Assembly: GCA_937873495.1 (NCBI GenBank)
Contig: CALMXZ010000011.1
Location: forward strand, 470,808 to 534,807
Reading direction: 5' to 3'
Length of the DNA stretch: 64,000 nt
Origin: an uncultured Trueperaceae bacterium
GTDB lineage: Bacteria; Deinococcota; Deinococci; Deinococcales; Trueperaceae
This document shows, one piece after another, positions 47,908 through 56,502 of the stretch (position 1 is its first letter; the number at the start of each line of letters is the position of its first letter). The notes beneath the pieces were generated by a model, which saw only the letters and a program-made list of their open reading frames with translations, made no database searches and was not told the origin of the DNA. The translations under genes were made by a program, and so were the position numbers.

Positions 47908-50230
47908 CGCGCTGCTCGGTGGCTACTTCGTGCTCCAGCAGGTCGAAGAACGCCTGCACGACCCGCGGGTCGAAGTGCGTGCCGGTCTGGTCGCGGATGT
48001 GCCCGAGGGCGCGTTCCTGCGGCCACGCCTCGCGGTACGGGCGGTCGGAGGTGAGGGCGTCGTACACGTCGACGATGGCGAAGATCCTGGCGGCGAGCGG
48101 GATCTGTTCGCCTTGCAGGCGGCGCGGGTACCCGGTGCCGTCCCACTTCTCGTGGTGGCAGTACGGGATGTCGAGCGCGGGGCGCAGGAACTCGATCGGG
48201 AAGAGCAGGTTGTAGGCGTAGACGGGGTGCTGGCGCATGACCTCGAACTCCTCGGCGTCGAGCGGGCCACGCTTGAGGAGGATGTGGTCGGGGATGCCCA
48301 TCTTGCCGATGTCGTGCAGGAGCGCGCCGCGCTGGAGGTGGACCAGCTCCTCGGCAGGCACGCCGAGCTTGCGCGCGAGCCGCACGGCCATGTCGGTCAC
48401 GCGCTTGCTGTGGCCGGCCGTCTCCTCGTCCTTGAGGTCGAGCGCGCTCGCCCAGCCCTCGATCGTGCGGTCGTACGCCCGCTGCAGCTCCTGGTTCGTG
48501 CGTTCGAGCGTGCGCACGAGCTGCGAGTTCTCGAGCGCGATGGCGCCCTGGTCGGCGTACGTCTCCAGGTACTCCTGCCACTCCGGCGTCGCGTCGAGCG
48601 GCCGGTAGGCGTACAGCTCGAGGACGCCGTGCAGCTGCCCCTTGGCGGACATCGGCACCGCCATGTACGAGGAGAAGCCCGCCTGGGCCTCCGGACCGAT
48701 GGCCGCGCCCCAGACGCTGCCGACGCGCAGGTCTGGGATGTAGACGTTGCGCTGGTCGGCCGCCGCCCTGCCGGCCGGCCCTTCGCCGAGCGGCACGCGC
48801 GTGCTCGACCGAAGCTCGCTCGTGAAGCCGAGCCCCATGAACGGCTTGAGCTGCTGCAGCTGGGGCTCGTAGAGGAGGACCGCTACGGCGTCGACGCCGA
48901 GGTCCTGCACGACCTGGTTCATGAAGATGTCGAACACCAGGCGCAGGTCGGCGCTGTTGTTGATGGCCATGTCGATGCGCCTGAGCGACTGGAGGTGCTG
49001 CACCCGGCGCGTCAGCTGGTCGTTGAGCGACCTGACCCGGTCGACGGTCGGCCCGTGCTCACCGACGCTGCGGTACGTGAGGACGAACGCGCGCACGTCG
49101 GGGTCGTGGAGCATGTTGGAGAGCGACCCCTCGATCCAGTGGTACGCGCCGGCCTTGTCGCGCACCCGCAGCCTGACCTGTTCGGTGGCCCCGAGGCGCG
49201 CCTCGACCATGTCGAAGGCGTCGGACAGGGCCTCCCTGTCGCCCGGGTGCACGAGATGGACGCTGCGCGTGCCGAGCAGGTCGGCGTTCGAGTAGCCCAG
49301 GTCCTCCTGGGACCGGCCCACCAACCTCACCAACTGCTTGCGCCGATCGAGGAGCACGAGGCCGTCGTGGTTGCGCTCGAAGATGGCGCGCAGGTACGCC
49401 TCGCTGGCGCGCAAGCGCTTCAGCTCCTCGACGCGCTCGGTGGTATCACGCGCCTGTACGAGCAGGCCACGGATGTCGGGGTCGTCGGTGAGATCGGTGA
49501 CGCGCGCCTCGAACCAGCGCCACCGGCCGGCGACCCGTACGCGGACGGTGACGACGACGTCCTCGAGGGGCTCGGCCGAACGGTCGTAGCGCGAGGCCAA
49601 GGCCAACTGCGCGGCGGCCCTGTCGCGAGGGTGAACGAGGCGCCACACGTCGGCCTCGGTGTGTTCGCTGGCCACCAGGCCGAGCTCGGCGGCCGAGGGC
49701 GAGGCGTACTCGATGCGCTCATGGGCGTCGATGACGAACCGGACCTCGGGCGAGCTCTCGATCATGCGGCGGGAGCGGCGTTCCGCGCGCGGCGAGCGCG
49801 AGTCGAGCGTGGCGGTGCTCGGCGCGTGGCACACGAGCACGGTGCGGCCGTCGTCGAGCCTGAAGGCGCTCACCGAGGCCGGCACGAGCCCGCCCAACGG
49901 CCGGACGAGGTCGACCTCGAGTTCGAGGGTGCCGCGGCGGTCCGGCGCCACCACCAGCGCGAGGAGCGGAGCGGAGACGGGGAGGAGCTTCACGAGCGGG
50001 AGGCCCACGAGGCCGCCCGGCTTGACCTGCAGGAGCGCTTCCGCCGCCGGGTTTGCGGCTATGACCTGGTCGGCCTGATCGAGGACGATGAGCCCGTCGT
50101 TGACCCGCGCGAACACCTCGGCAAGCAGTAGCGTGCCGAGCCCCGCCCGCTGTTGGCTTGTCGGGCTACCGCCGTGTCCGTCGTCCTCGCCACCGAGCGA
50201 CGCCTTCACGGTGTAGCCGAACCGGTCCAT
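47903..50230 (-). CDS. PAS-PAS-PAS-GAF-HD-GYP signalling protein (putative c-di-GMP phosphodiesterase)
   Basis: The 775-aa soluble protein begins with a PAS at about 35-140, two more at about 150-275 and 285-400 (the last two with PAC-like RWRWFEARVTDLTDD and GAYHWIEGSLSNML ends), a GAF at about 425-580 (SLRRIDMAINNSADLRLVFD), and an HD-GYP domain at about 600-770. The HD-GYP metal motifs are complete: HSKRVTDMA, LLHDIGKMGIPDHIL near 637, HPVYAYNLL, and HHEKWDGTGYP near 690. It should hydrolyse cyclic-di-GMP in response to sensed signals. ATG 50230 has AAGG five bases upstream; GTG 50236 is possible. Confidence 0.93.
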   Translation of the reverse strand: MDRFGYTVKASLGGEDDGHGGSPTSQQRAGLGTLLLAEVFARVNDGLIVLDQADQVIAANPAAEALLQVKPGGLVGLPLVKLLPVSAPLLALVVAPDRRGTLELEVDLVRPLGGLVPASVSAFRLDDGRTVLVCHAPSTATLDSRSPRAERRSRRMIESSPEVRFVIDAHERIEYASPSAAELGLVASEHTEADVWRLVHPRDRAAAQLALASRYDRSAEPLEDVVVTVRVRVAGRWRWFEARVTDLTDDPDIRGLLVQARDTTERVEELKRLRASEAYLRAIFERNHDGLVLLDRRKQLVRLVGRSQEDLGYSNADLLGTRSVHLVHPGDREALSDAFDMVEARLGATEQVRLRVRDKAGAYHWIEGSLSNMLHDPDVRAFVLTYRSVGEHGPTVDRVRSLNDQLTRRVQHLQSLRRIDMAINNSADLRLVFDIFMNQVVQDLGVDAVAVLLYEPQLQQLKPFMGLGFTSELRSSTRVPLGEGPAGRAAADQRNVYIPDLRVGSVWGAAIGPEAQAGFSSYMAVPMSAKGQLHGVLELYAYRPLDATPEWQEYLETYADQGAIALENSQLVRTLERTNQELQRAYDRTIEGWASALDLKDEETAGHSKRVTDMAVRLARKLGVPAEELVHLQRGALLHDIGKMGIPDHILLKRGPLDAEEFEVMRQHPVYAYNLLFPIEFLRPALDIPYCHHEKWDGTGYPRRLQGEQIPLAARIFAIVDVYDALTSDRPYREAWPQERALGHIRDQTGTHFDPRVVQAFFDLLEHEVATEQRV

Positions 50231-50358
50231 CGACACCTTGGTCGTTGCCTCCCTGGCGACCCGCCGCGACCTCGACCGGTCACGACGAACCCCTCAAGGA
50301 TATGCGCAGGATTCGATGAGGTGTTGACGAAGATGCCACTCCAGCCGTGTAAAGCGCC

Positions 50359-52488
50359 TCAGTCGGTGCTTATGCCCGCGCCGCCGGAGCCGTTCGCGGT
50401 GCCGGCGTGGTGGTCGAAGAGGGCCTGGATGTTGTCGAGGCGCGCGGCGACGAGCTGAGCGACGTCAAGCACCTGCGGCGCGGCCTCGGCGTCCGCCCCG
50501 TCGGAAGACGACAGCATCACCTTGCAGAAGGGGCAGCCCGTGGCGATGACCTGGGCGCCCGTGGCGACGGCCTCGTCGAAGCGCTCGTTCGAGACCCGCC
50601 CGTCGCCCTCCTCCTCTTCCTTCCAGAACTGCGCGCCACCCGCGCCGCAGCAGAAGGAGTCGTTCCGATTGCGCTCCATCTCGATGACGGTCGCGCCGCC
50701 GCTTTCGAGGACCTGGCGCGGCGCGGCGTAAACGCCGTTGTGGCGCCCCAGATAGCAGGGGTCGTGGTAGGTGATGGTCTCGTCGAGCGTGAAGGGTGGG
50801 ATGCGCCCCTCGGCCATCAACTGGGCGATGAGCTCCGTGTGGTGCGTGACGCGGTAGTCGCCCCCGAGCTGTGGGTAGTCGTTGAGCAGGGCGTTGAAGC
50901 AGTGCGGGCACGTCGTGAGCACGAGCTTGCTCTTGTCCTTGTCGAGCTTCTCGTCCACCAGGACGGCATTGAGGGTCTCGACGTTCTCGCCGGCGAGTTG
51001 ATAGTAGAGGTACTCGTTGCCGGCTCGCCGCGCCGGGTCGCCCGTGCACTTCTCGCCCTTGCCGAGCACGGCGTAGTTGACCTTCGCCTGCTCCAGGATG
51101 CGCGCCATGGCACGTGTCGTCTTCTGCGCGGCCGGGTCGTATGAGCCGGCGCACCCGACCCAGAAGAGCACCTCGAACTCCGGGTTCTCCTCGACGGTCG
51201 GCACGCTCAGGCCGTCGGCCCACTCCATGCGCTTGTCCTGCCCGATGCCCCACGGGTTGCCGCTACGCTCCATGCCGCGGAACGCGGTCTGCAGCTCGGC
51301 CGGGAACTCCCCCTGCATCATCACGAGGTCGCGCCGGATGTCGACGATGTCGATCATCTGCTCGCAGCCGACCGGGCAGACCTCCATGCAGGCGCCGCAC
51401 GTGGTACACGCCCACACCGCCTCGGCCGGTATGGCGAACTCGAGCAGCGTCCTCGGGCTCTCCCCTCCCGCGGCGAACGCGTCCGCGATCCGGTTGAGCT
51501 CGTAACGCTTGTTGATCTCGAGCGCCGCCGGGCTGAGCGCCTTGCCCGTCTGGTTGGCGGGGCAGACGTTGGCGCAACGGTTGCACTGGATGCACGCGTA
51601 GGCGTCGAGGATCTGCGGGAAGCGTAGGTGCTCGAGGCGCGCAGCGCCGAACTGCTCGGCCGTCTCGTCCTCGAGGTCGACGGGTTCGAGCACGCCCGTC
51701 GGGACCGGCTCCAGCTCCGCCGTGCGCCGCGAGAGGGCGAACTTGCTCGGCGCCCCGAACAGGTGGATGTGCTTGGAGCGCGGGAAGTACGGCAGGAACG
51801 CGAGGATCATGCCGATGGCGCCCCACCAGAACACGTGGTAGCCGACGCTGCGCCCGGGGCCGCTCCCGATGAGGCCGGCCACGGCGCTCGCCATGGGTTG
51901 GTACGGGTCCGAATGACCGTGGCTGGCGAGGAGGAAGCTCTCGGCCAACAACCTCGAACCGACGTGCAGGAGGATGAAGCAGCCCACTATCAGGCTGTCG
52001 CGCTTGACGCCACCGGCCTTGACGTCCTCGTGGAGCTTGACGCGCGCGCCGTACTGCATGGTCCTGGGCTTTACCAAGAAGCGCCTGACGAGGAAGTACA
52101 CCATCCCGACGAGGATCAGGAGCGTGAGGACATCGGCGACGAGGCGGTACAGGTCGCCGAAGACGCCGAAGCCGAGGCGCGCGGTGATGCTCGGGGGCAA
52201 GAGGCCGTTGAGGGCGTCGACGGCGTTGACGAGCAGGTAGAGGATGAACCCGTAGAAGATGAAGGAGTGGAAGAAGCTCGCCACCGGGCGGGCGCGGAAG
52301 ACGGTCGTCTGCCCCAGGGTGCGCATGACCCCGTCGAAGACGCGCTGCGGCAGCCGGTTCAGGCGCGGCACCTGGCCGGTCTGGCCGCGGGCGATCACCC
52401 GGACGACCCGCCGGAAGCCGATGTAGGAGAGGTACGCCGAGGCGGCGGCAAGCACGACGAACAGCAGCTTCTCGGGGATGCTCAGCAT
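50359..52488 (-). CDS. Membrane Fe-S oxidoreductase with CCG domains (HdrDE/GlpC-like)
   Basis: The 709-aa protein combines a nitrate-reductase-gamma-like membrane part (about residues 1-250, five or more segments) with two 4Fe-4S motifs, CIQCNRCANVCP near 299 and CTTCGACMEVCP near 359. Two cysteine-rich CCG domains follow: WVGCAGSYD, then CPHCFNALL, and CYLGRHNGV, then CCGAGG. Proteins of this build pass electrons between the quinone pool and soluble donors such as electron-transfer flavoprotein. The partner is not in the window. ATG 52488 has GGAGG eight bases upstream. Confidence 0.88.
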   Translation of the reverse strand: MLSIPEKLLFVVLAAASAYLSYIGFRRVVRVIARGQTGQVPRLNRLPQRVFDGVMRTLGQTTVFRARPVASFFHSFIFYGFILYLLVNAVDALNGLLPPSITARLGFGVFGDLYRLVADVLTLLILVGMVYFLVRRFLVKPRTMQYGARVKLHEDVKAGGVKRDSLIVGCFILLHVGSRLLAESFLLASHGHSDPYQPMASAVAGLIGSGPGRSVGYHVFWWGAIGMILAFLPYFPRSKHIHLFGAPSKFALSRRTAELEPVPTGVLEPVDLEDETAEQFGAARLEHLRFPQILDAYACIQCNRCANVCPANQTGKALSPAALEINKRYELNRIADAFAAGGESPRTLLEFAIPAEAVWACTTCGACMEVCPVGCEQMIDIVDIRRDLVMMQGEFPAELQTAFRGMERSGNPWGIGQDKRMEWADGLSVPTVEENPEFEVLFWVGCAGSYDPAAQKTTRAMARILEQAKVNYAVLGKGEKCTGDPARRAGNEYLYYQLAGENVETLNAVLVDEKLDKDKSKLVLTTCPHCFNALLNDYPQLGGDYRVTHHTELIAQLMAEGRIPPFTLDETITYHDPCYLGRHNGVYAAPRQVLESGGATVIEMERNRNDSFCCGAGGAQFWKEEEEGDGRVSNERFDEAVATGAQVIATGCPFCKVMLSSSDGADAEAAPQVLDVAQLVAARLDNIQALFDHHAGTANGSGGAGISTD

Positions 52489-52647
52489 GATGGCGTCCTC
52501 CTACGCCGGGGACGAACGAGCCTGGTCGCGCGGCCACGCCTGGCGCCCGGCCGGGCCGGAGCGCAGTACGGCTTCGCGAGCCTTATGCAGCCAGTGTAGT
52601 ACCAGCGGCGCGGAAGCCGGTCGGTGTACCGAGGCCCGGTAGCCCAG

Positions 52648-52679
52648 TTGACACACCCGGGGTCCGGTAGGACTAATAT
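52648..52679 (+). promoter_or_regulatory. Promoter of the noncoding RNA candidate
   Basis: A consensus -35 TTGACA at 52648-52653 is followed by TAATAT at 52674-52679. The 20-nt spacing is long; ACTAAT at 52672-52677 would give 18. This is the only near-consensus -35 I noticed in the window apart from the MerR promoter. Confidence 0.55.
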
Positions 52680-52685
52680 GTCGCT

Positions 52686-52856
52686 ACCACGGAAAGGAGG
52701 TGGTCTTATTCAACGCATAGCAATGACCAGTGGAGGTGCCCGCCTAGGGTAGCCCCAGGACTGCCTCCTGGATGACTAGGAACCGTGGGGTTCCCCGAGT
52801 TCCAGGCCGGCACCGACTCGCCCCCGATCCATCGCGGTCGGGGGCGAGCTTTTTTT
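52686..52856 (+). ncRNA. Unassigned structured RNA, about 170 nt
   Basis: A consensus -35 and a textbook terminator bound a region with no coding frame. Visible pairings are CCACGG 52687 with CCGTGG 52783, TGGTC 52701 with GACCA 52725, GGAGG 52732 with CCTCC 52764, CCAGGA 52755 with TCCTGG 52766, and GGAACC 52779 with GGTTCC 52789. Several exclude each other, as in switching RNAs. CGAGT 52796 could pair with ACTCG 52816 and compete with the terminator stem. No plus-strand gene follows for 780 nt, so this ends as a free RNA. I cannot place it in a known family. A nine-codon ATG frame at 52723 (MTSGGARLG) lacks a spaced SD. Confidence 0.6.
52817..52856 (+). terminator. Intrinsic terminator with seven T
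   Basis: CTCGCCCCCGA (52817-52827) pairs perfectly with TCGGGGGCGAG (52838-52848), then C and seven T residues. It is the only hairpin plus T-tract terminator I saw in the 64 kb. Confidence 0.92.
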
Positions 52857-52947
52857 GTGGCCAACAGCGTTCTCGTGACCAACGGCGCGGCTCGCCGACG
52901 CGGCCAGAGGCTCGACACGAGCCCCGGGCCGCGCACTTAGCGCCGGG

Positions 52948-53556
52948 TCAGCGCCGGCCGACGAACCGCCACGCCGCCGGCAGCGAGACGGCGGCCACCA
53001 GCAGCTTGAGCAGGTCGCCGAGCAGGAACGGGACGAGGCCGACCTGCAGGGTGCGGAGCCACGTGCCACCGAGGACGACGTGCAACCAGGCGAGGCCGCA
53101 GGCGTAGATCACGCAGCTCGCGACGAGCATGGCGAGCGCGGCCGAGCCGAGGGTGCGGTCCCAGCCGCGCTCGGCCAACGCCCCGAGCAGCGCGGCGGCG
53201 ACCACGAAGCCGAGCAGGTAACCACCCGTTGGCCCCATGGCGTACGCCAGGCCGGCCTGGCCGCCGGTGAAGATCGGCAGGCCGGCGGCGCCGAGCAGCA
53301 GGTACGCGCCGGTCGACAGGGCGCCGAGGCGGACGCCGTAGGCGGCGCCGAGCAGGAGGACGCCGAGCGTCTGACCCGTGACGGGCACCGGGCCGATCTG
53401 CAAGCGCAGCTGCGCGAGCAGAGCCAGGAACGCGACACCGGCGGCGACCAGCGCGACCTGCCTGAGTCGGCTCGAGGCGAGCGACGCGCGGGGCGTCGCC
53501 GCGCGCGCGGGCACCAGCCTGTCGATCAACGGGGACGTGAGTTGGCTGCTCGTCAT
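52948..53556 (-). CDS. bioY: Biotin transporter BioY (ECF S component)
   Basis: The 202-aa membrane protein is the biotin-binding subunit of an energy-coupling-factor transporter or a stand-alone carrier. It has about six hydrophobic segments and the BioY strings IGPVPVTGQTLGVLLLGAAYGVRLGALSTGAYLLLGAAGLPIFTGG and MGPTGGYLLGFVVAA. ATG 53556 has GGAGG six bases upstream. A TATGCT box on the minus strand at 53614-53619 gives a leader of about 50 nt. No bioM/N or biotin-synthesis gene is nearby. Confidence 0.93.
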   Translation of the reverse strand: MTSSQLTSPLIDRLVPARAATPRASLASSRLRQVALVAAGVAFLALLAQLRLQIGPVPVTGQTLGVLLLGAAYGVRLGALSTGAYLLLGAAGLPIFTGGQAGLAYAMGPTGGYLLGFVVAAALLGALAERGWDRTLGSAALAMLVASCVIYACGLAWLHVVLGGTWLRTLQVGLVPFLLGDLLKLLVAAVSLPAAWRFVGRR

Positions 53557-53613
53557 GTGAGGCCTCCGGTGGACTCGCTTAGGCTGCGACCCCGCTTGGG
53601 CCGCGACTGCGGC

Positions 53614-53619
53614 AGCATA
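53614..53619 (-). promoter_or_regulatory. -10 box TATGCT of bioY
   Basis: On the minus strand TATGCT lies about 57 bases before ATG 53556. It is back to back with the thioesterase TATACT at 53628. Confidence 0.45.
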
Positions 53620-53627
53620 ACAGCGCC

Positions 53628-53633
53628 TATACT
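53628..53633 (+). promoter_or_regulatory. -10 box TATACT, leaderless start of the thioesterase gene
   Basis: TATACT lies six bases before ATG 53640 and no SD is present. Confidence 0.6.
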
Positions 53634-53639
53634 CGGCTG

Positions 53640-54137
53640 ATGGCGAACGGCGCGGCACGCGAATCGCAGTGGGTGGTCTCGGTCCAGACGGCTTTCCCGA
53701 ACATGGCCAACCCGCTTGGCACGCTCTTCGGTGGCCACGTCATGCAGTTGATGGACATCGGCGCGAGCATCGCGGCGCAGCGCTTCTGCCGGCAGGTCGT
53801 CGTCACCGCCTCGACGGAGCCCATCGACTTCCGCAACCCCATCCACGTCGGCGAGATCATCGAGCTCAAGTGCCGTGTCGCATGGACAGGGCGCACGAGC
53901 ATGATCGTGCGCTGCGAGGTGCACGGCGAGAACCCGCTGACGGGCGAGCGCCGCCTGTGCACCATCGGCCACCTCAACTTCGTCGCCATCGGCCCGGACG
54001 GCCGTCCGACGCAGGTGCCGGCGCTGAGCGTCAGCACGGAGCTGGAGCGGCGCCACTGGGAGACGGGCGCGCGCGTGCGCGAGGACAGCGAGAGGCGGCG
54101 CGACCGCAAGGCGGACCAGCCGACCGCGGGGAGCTGA
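53640..54137 (+). CDS. Hotdog acyl-CoA thioesterase (YciA/BACH type)
   Basis: The 165-aa protein has one hotdog domain with the family strings FPNMANPLGTLFGGHVMQLMDIGASIAAQRF (the GG-x-H-M-x-x-D active-site region), VTASTEPIDFRNPIHVGEIIEL, and GENPLTGERRLCTIGHLNFVAI. It hydrolyses acyl-CoA esters; chain preference is not visible. The C-terminal 30 residues are charged and probably disordered. Confidence 0.88.
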   Translation: MANGAARESQWVVSVQTAFPNMANPLGTLFGGHVMQLMDIGASIAAQRFCRQVVVTASTEPIDFRNPIHVGEIIELKCRVAWTGRTSMIVRCEVHGENPLTGERRLCTIGHLNFVAIGPDGRPTQVPALSVSTELERRHWETGARVREDSERRRDRKADQPTAGS

Positions 54138-54246
54138 GCCGCCGCTCGCTCCTCCGGCGCCCTCGACCGCCTGGCGGACGGACGCTCCGCGAGCGGGCGG
54201 TCGCCCGCCTCGCCCAGGCGCTCCCCGGAGGGTCGCGCCGCCCTGG

Positions 54247-54252
54247 TATCTT
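54247..54252 (+). promoter_or_regulatory. Possible -10 box TATCTT of tkt
   Basis: TATCTT lies 61 bases before ATG 54314, predicting a leader of about 55 nt with a GAAGGGA SD and a small GTCGC/GCGAC hairpin. Confidence 0.4.
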
Positions 54253-54313
54253 TGAGTTCCCGCGCGTCGCCGCGAAGTAGCGACCGCGCCGCCCAGCTTG
54301 AAGGGACAGCCCC

Positions 54314-56383
54314 ATGCCTGACGCCGATCTCCTCGCCGACCCCGCGCTCTCGCAGCGCTCCGTCAACACCGTACGAGCCCTGACTATCGACGCGACCGAG
54401 GCCGCCGGCGACGGCCACCCCGGCATGCCGCTCGGCGCCGCCGCGATGGGCTACACGCTCTTCGCCCACACCATGCGCTACGACCCGCGAGACCCCAAGT
54501 GGGCCAACCGCGACCGCTACGTCCAGTCGGCCGGCCACGGCTCCATGCTCCTCTACTCGCTCCTGCACCTGACCGGCTTCGAGCTGCCGATGGAGGAGTT
54601 GAAGCGCTACCGCCAGTGGGGCTCGCTCACGCCCGGCCATCCGGAGCACGGCCACACCGCCGGCGTCGAGACGACCACGGGGCCGCTCGGGCAGGGCATC
54701 AGCACGGCCGTCGGCATGGCGCTGGCGGAGGCCCACCTGGCCGCCCGCTACAACCGGCCCGGTTTCGACGTCGTCGACCACCGCACGTACGTGATCGCCT
54801 CAGACGGCGACCTAATGGAAGGCGTCGCCGCCGAGGCGTCGTCCTTCGCCGGCCACCACGGCCTCGGCAAGCTCATCGTCCTGTACGACGACAACGGCAT
54901 CTCGATCGACGGCCCGACGAGCATCACCTTCACCGAAGACGTGCCTGCCCGCTACCGCGCGTACGGCTGGCACGTCCAGACGGTCGCGGACGGCAACGAC
55001 GTCCTCGCGCTCAGGCGCGCGCTCGCCGCCGCGCGCAGCGAGGCGTCAAGGCCCAGCCTCATCGCCGTGCGCACGGTGATCGGTTACGGGTCGCCGAAGC
55101 TGGCCGGCACCTCGAAGGTCCACGGCTCCGTGCTCGGCGCCGAGGAGGCGAAAGCGACGAAGGCGAACCTCGGCATCGACTGGCCGGCCTTCACCGTGCC
55201 GGACGACGTCTCGCGCCACATGCGCTCTGCCGGTGAGCGCGGCGCCGCTGCCCACGCGGCCTGGCAGGACCTCTTCGCACGCTACCGCGCCGCCCACCCC
55301 GAGCTGGCGGCCGAGTTCGAGCGCGTGACGAGCGGCGAGCTGCCGGCGCACTTCGATGCCGACCTCCCCAGCTATCCCGTCGGCAAGAGCGTGGCGACCC
55401 GCAAGGCGTCGCTGGAAGCCATCAACGCGCTCGCCAAGCGCCTGCCCGAGCTCGTGGGCGGCTCCGCCGACCTGGCGGGCTCCAACTACACGGACATCGC
55501 GGGCGAGACGGCGATGCGGGCGGGCGACTACGCGGGCCGCATCATCCACTTCGGCATCCGCGAGCACGCCATGGCTGCCATCGGCAACGGCCTCAGCCTG
55601 CACGGCGGCCTGCGCCCCTTCGTCTCCACCTTCCTGATCTTCTCCGACTACCTGCGCCCTTCCCTACGCCTCGCGGCGCTCATGGGCCAGGGAGTGATCT
55701 ACGACTTCACCCACGACAGCATCGCGGTCGGAGGGGACGGCCCGACCCACCAGCCGATCGGCGAGCTCGCCGCCTTGAGGGCGGTGCCTGGCCTCGACGT
55801 GATCAGGCCGGCCGACGCCAACGAGACGGCGCAGGCCTGGACGGAAGCGCTGCGCAACACGAACAGGCCCACCGCCCTCGCGTTCACGCGCCAGAACGTC
55901 CCCAACCTCGCCGTGCCGGCGGGCGCGGTGGCGCGCGGCGCCTACGTGTTAGCCGAGGCCGGGGCGAGCGGCGGTCTGGCCGAGGGCGGAGCAGGTGCCA
56001 CCCTGACGCCCGACCCGGCGGTGGTCCCGGACCTGATCCTCATCGGCACGGGCTCCGAGGTGCAGCTCTGCCTCGCCGCCCGCGACGTCCTGGAGGCGGA
56101 AGGTGTGCGGACGCGCGTCGTCAGCCTGCCGAGCTTCGAGGCCTTCGCCCGGCAGGACGCTGGCTACCGCGCCGCGGTGCTGCCGCCCCGCATACGCGCC
56201 CGCGTGGCCGTCGAGGCCGGCACCACGTTCGGTTGGGAGCGCTACGCCGGCGACCTCGGCGAGGTGGTCGGGGTTGATCGTTTCGGCGCCTCGGCGCCAG
56301 GCGACGTCGTCATGCGCGAGTACGGCTTCACGACCGATAACGTCGTGGCGGCGGCGCGCAGGGTGCTGGCACGCTCCAGATGA
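54314..56383 (+). CDS. tkt: Transketolase
   Basis: The 689-aa thiamine-diphosphate enzyme moves two-carbon units between sugar phosphates in the pentose phosphate pathway. It shows [92 protein letters not shown] (ThDP motif), [19 protein letters not shown]-type [19 protein letters not shown], and [25 protein letters not shown]. Length is normal. The start has a GAAGGGA at a good distance. Confidence 0.96.
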   Translation: MPDADLLADPALSQRSVNTVRALTIDATEAAGDGHPGMPLGAAAMGYTLFAHTMRYDPRDPKWANRDRYVQSAGHGSMLLYSLLHLTGFELPMEELKRYRQWGSLTPGHPEHGHTAGVETTTGPLGQGISTAVGMALAEAHLAARYNRPGFDVVDHRTYVIASDGDLMEGVAAEASSFAGHHGLGKLIVLYDDNGISIDGPTSITFTEDVPARYRAYGWHVQTVADGNDVLALRRALAAARSEASRPSLIAVRTVIGYGSPKLAGTSKVHGSVLGAEEAKATKANLGIDWPAFTVPDDVSRHMRSAGERGAAAHAAWQDLFARYRAAHPELAAEFERVTSGELPAHFDADLPSYPVGKSVATRKASLEAINALAKRLPELVGGSADLAGSNYTDIAGETAMRAGDYAGRIIHFGIREHAMAAIGNGLSLHGGLRPFVSTFLIFSDYLRPSLRLAALMGQGVIYDFTHDSIAVGGDGPTHQPIGELAALRAVPGLDVIRPADANETAQAWTEALRNTNRPTALAFTRQNVPNLAVPAGAVARGAYVLAEAGASGGLAEGGAGATLTPDPAVVPDLILIGTGSEVQLCLAARDVLEAEGVRTRVVSLPSFEAFARQDAGYRAAVLPPRIRARVAVEAGTTFGWERYAGDLGEVVGVDRFGASAPGDVVMREYGFTTDNVVAAARRVLARSR

Positions 56384-56466
56384 CGGGAGCGGACCTCTAG
56401 GCACCGACGCCCCTCGCACTAGGCTTGGAAGTGGGCACCCGTACACGTGAAGCGGCCCGGCTACCG

Positions 56467-56472
56467 TAACCT
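56467..56472 (+). promoter_or_regulatory. -10 box TAACCT before a mini-ORF and the DUF3352-like gene
   Basis: TAACCT lies six bases before GTG 56479, the same geometry as the ftsX mini-ORF. Confidence 0.45.
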
Positions 56473-56478
56473 TGAGCC

Positions 56479-56502
56479 GTGCATCGCGCAGGAGGACTAT
56501 GA
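56479..56502 (+). CDS. Possible seven-codon leaderless leader ORF
   Basis: GTG 56479 opens a seven-codon frame (MHRAGGL) whose TGA at 56500-56502 overlaps ATG 56499 as ATGA. Its two Gly codons GGAGGA are at the same time the SD of the next gene. This duplicates the arrangement in front of ftsX. Confidence 0.35.
   Translation: MHRAGGL

Larger units (their letters stand above)
52489..52947. other. 459-nt region without protein genes
   Basis: The first 150 nt are the upstream region of the Fe-S oxidoreductase gene, with a minus-strand TACACT box near 52591-52596. The rest holds the noncoding RNA candidate at 52648-52856. From 52857 to 52947 nothing is recognised. Confidence 0.6.

Noticed and set aside
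47879-50131. 750-codon open frame antisense to the HD-GYP gene
   Set aside because: It is a GC-bias shadow; the minus strand has complete PAS, GAF and HD-GYP motifs.
52699-52749. Small protein gene inside the RNA candidate (GTG 52700 or ATG 52723)
   Set aside because: The GTG overlaps the purine-rich SD-like stretch and stops after six codons; the ATG is too far from it and stops after nine.
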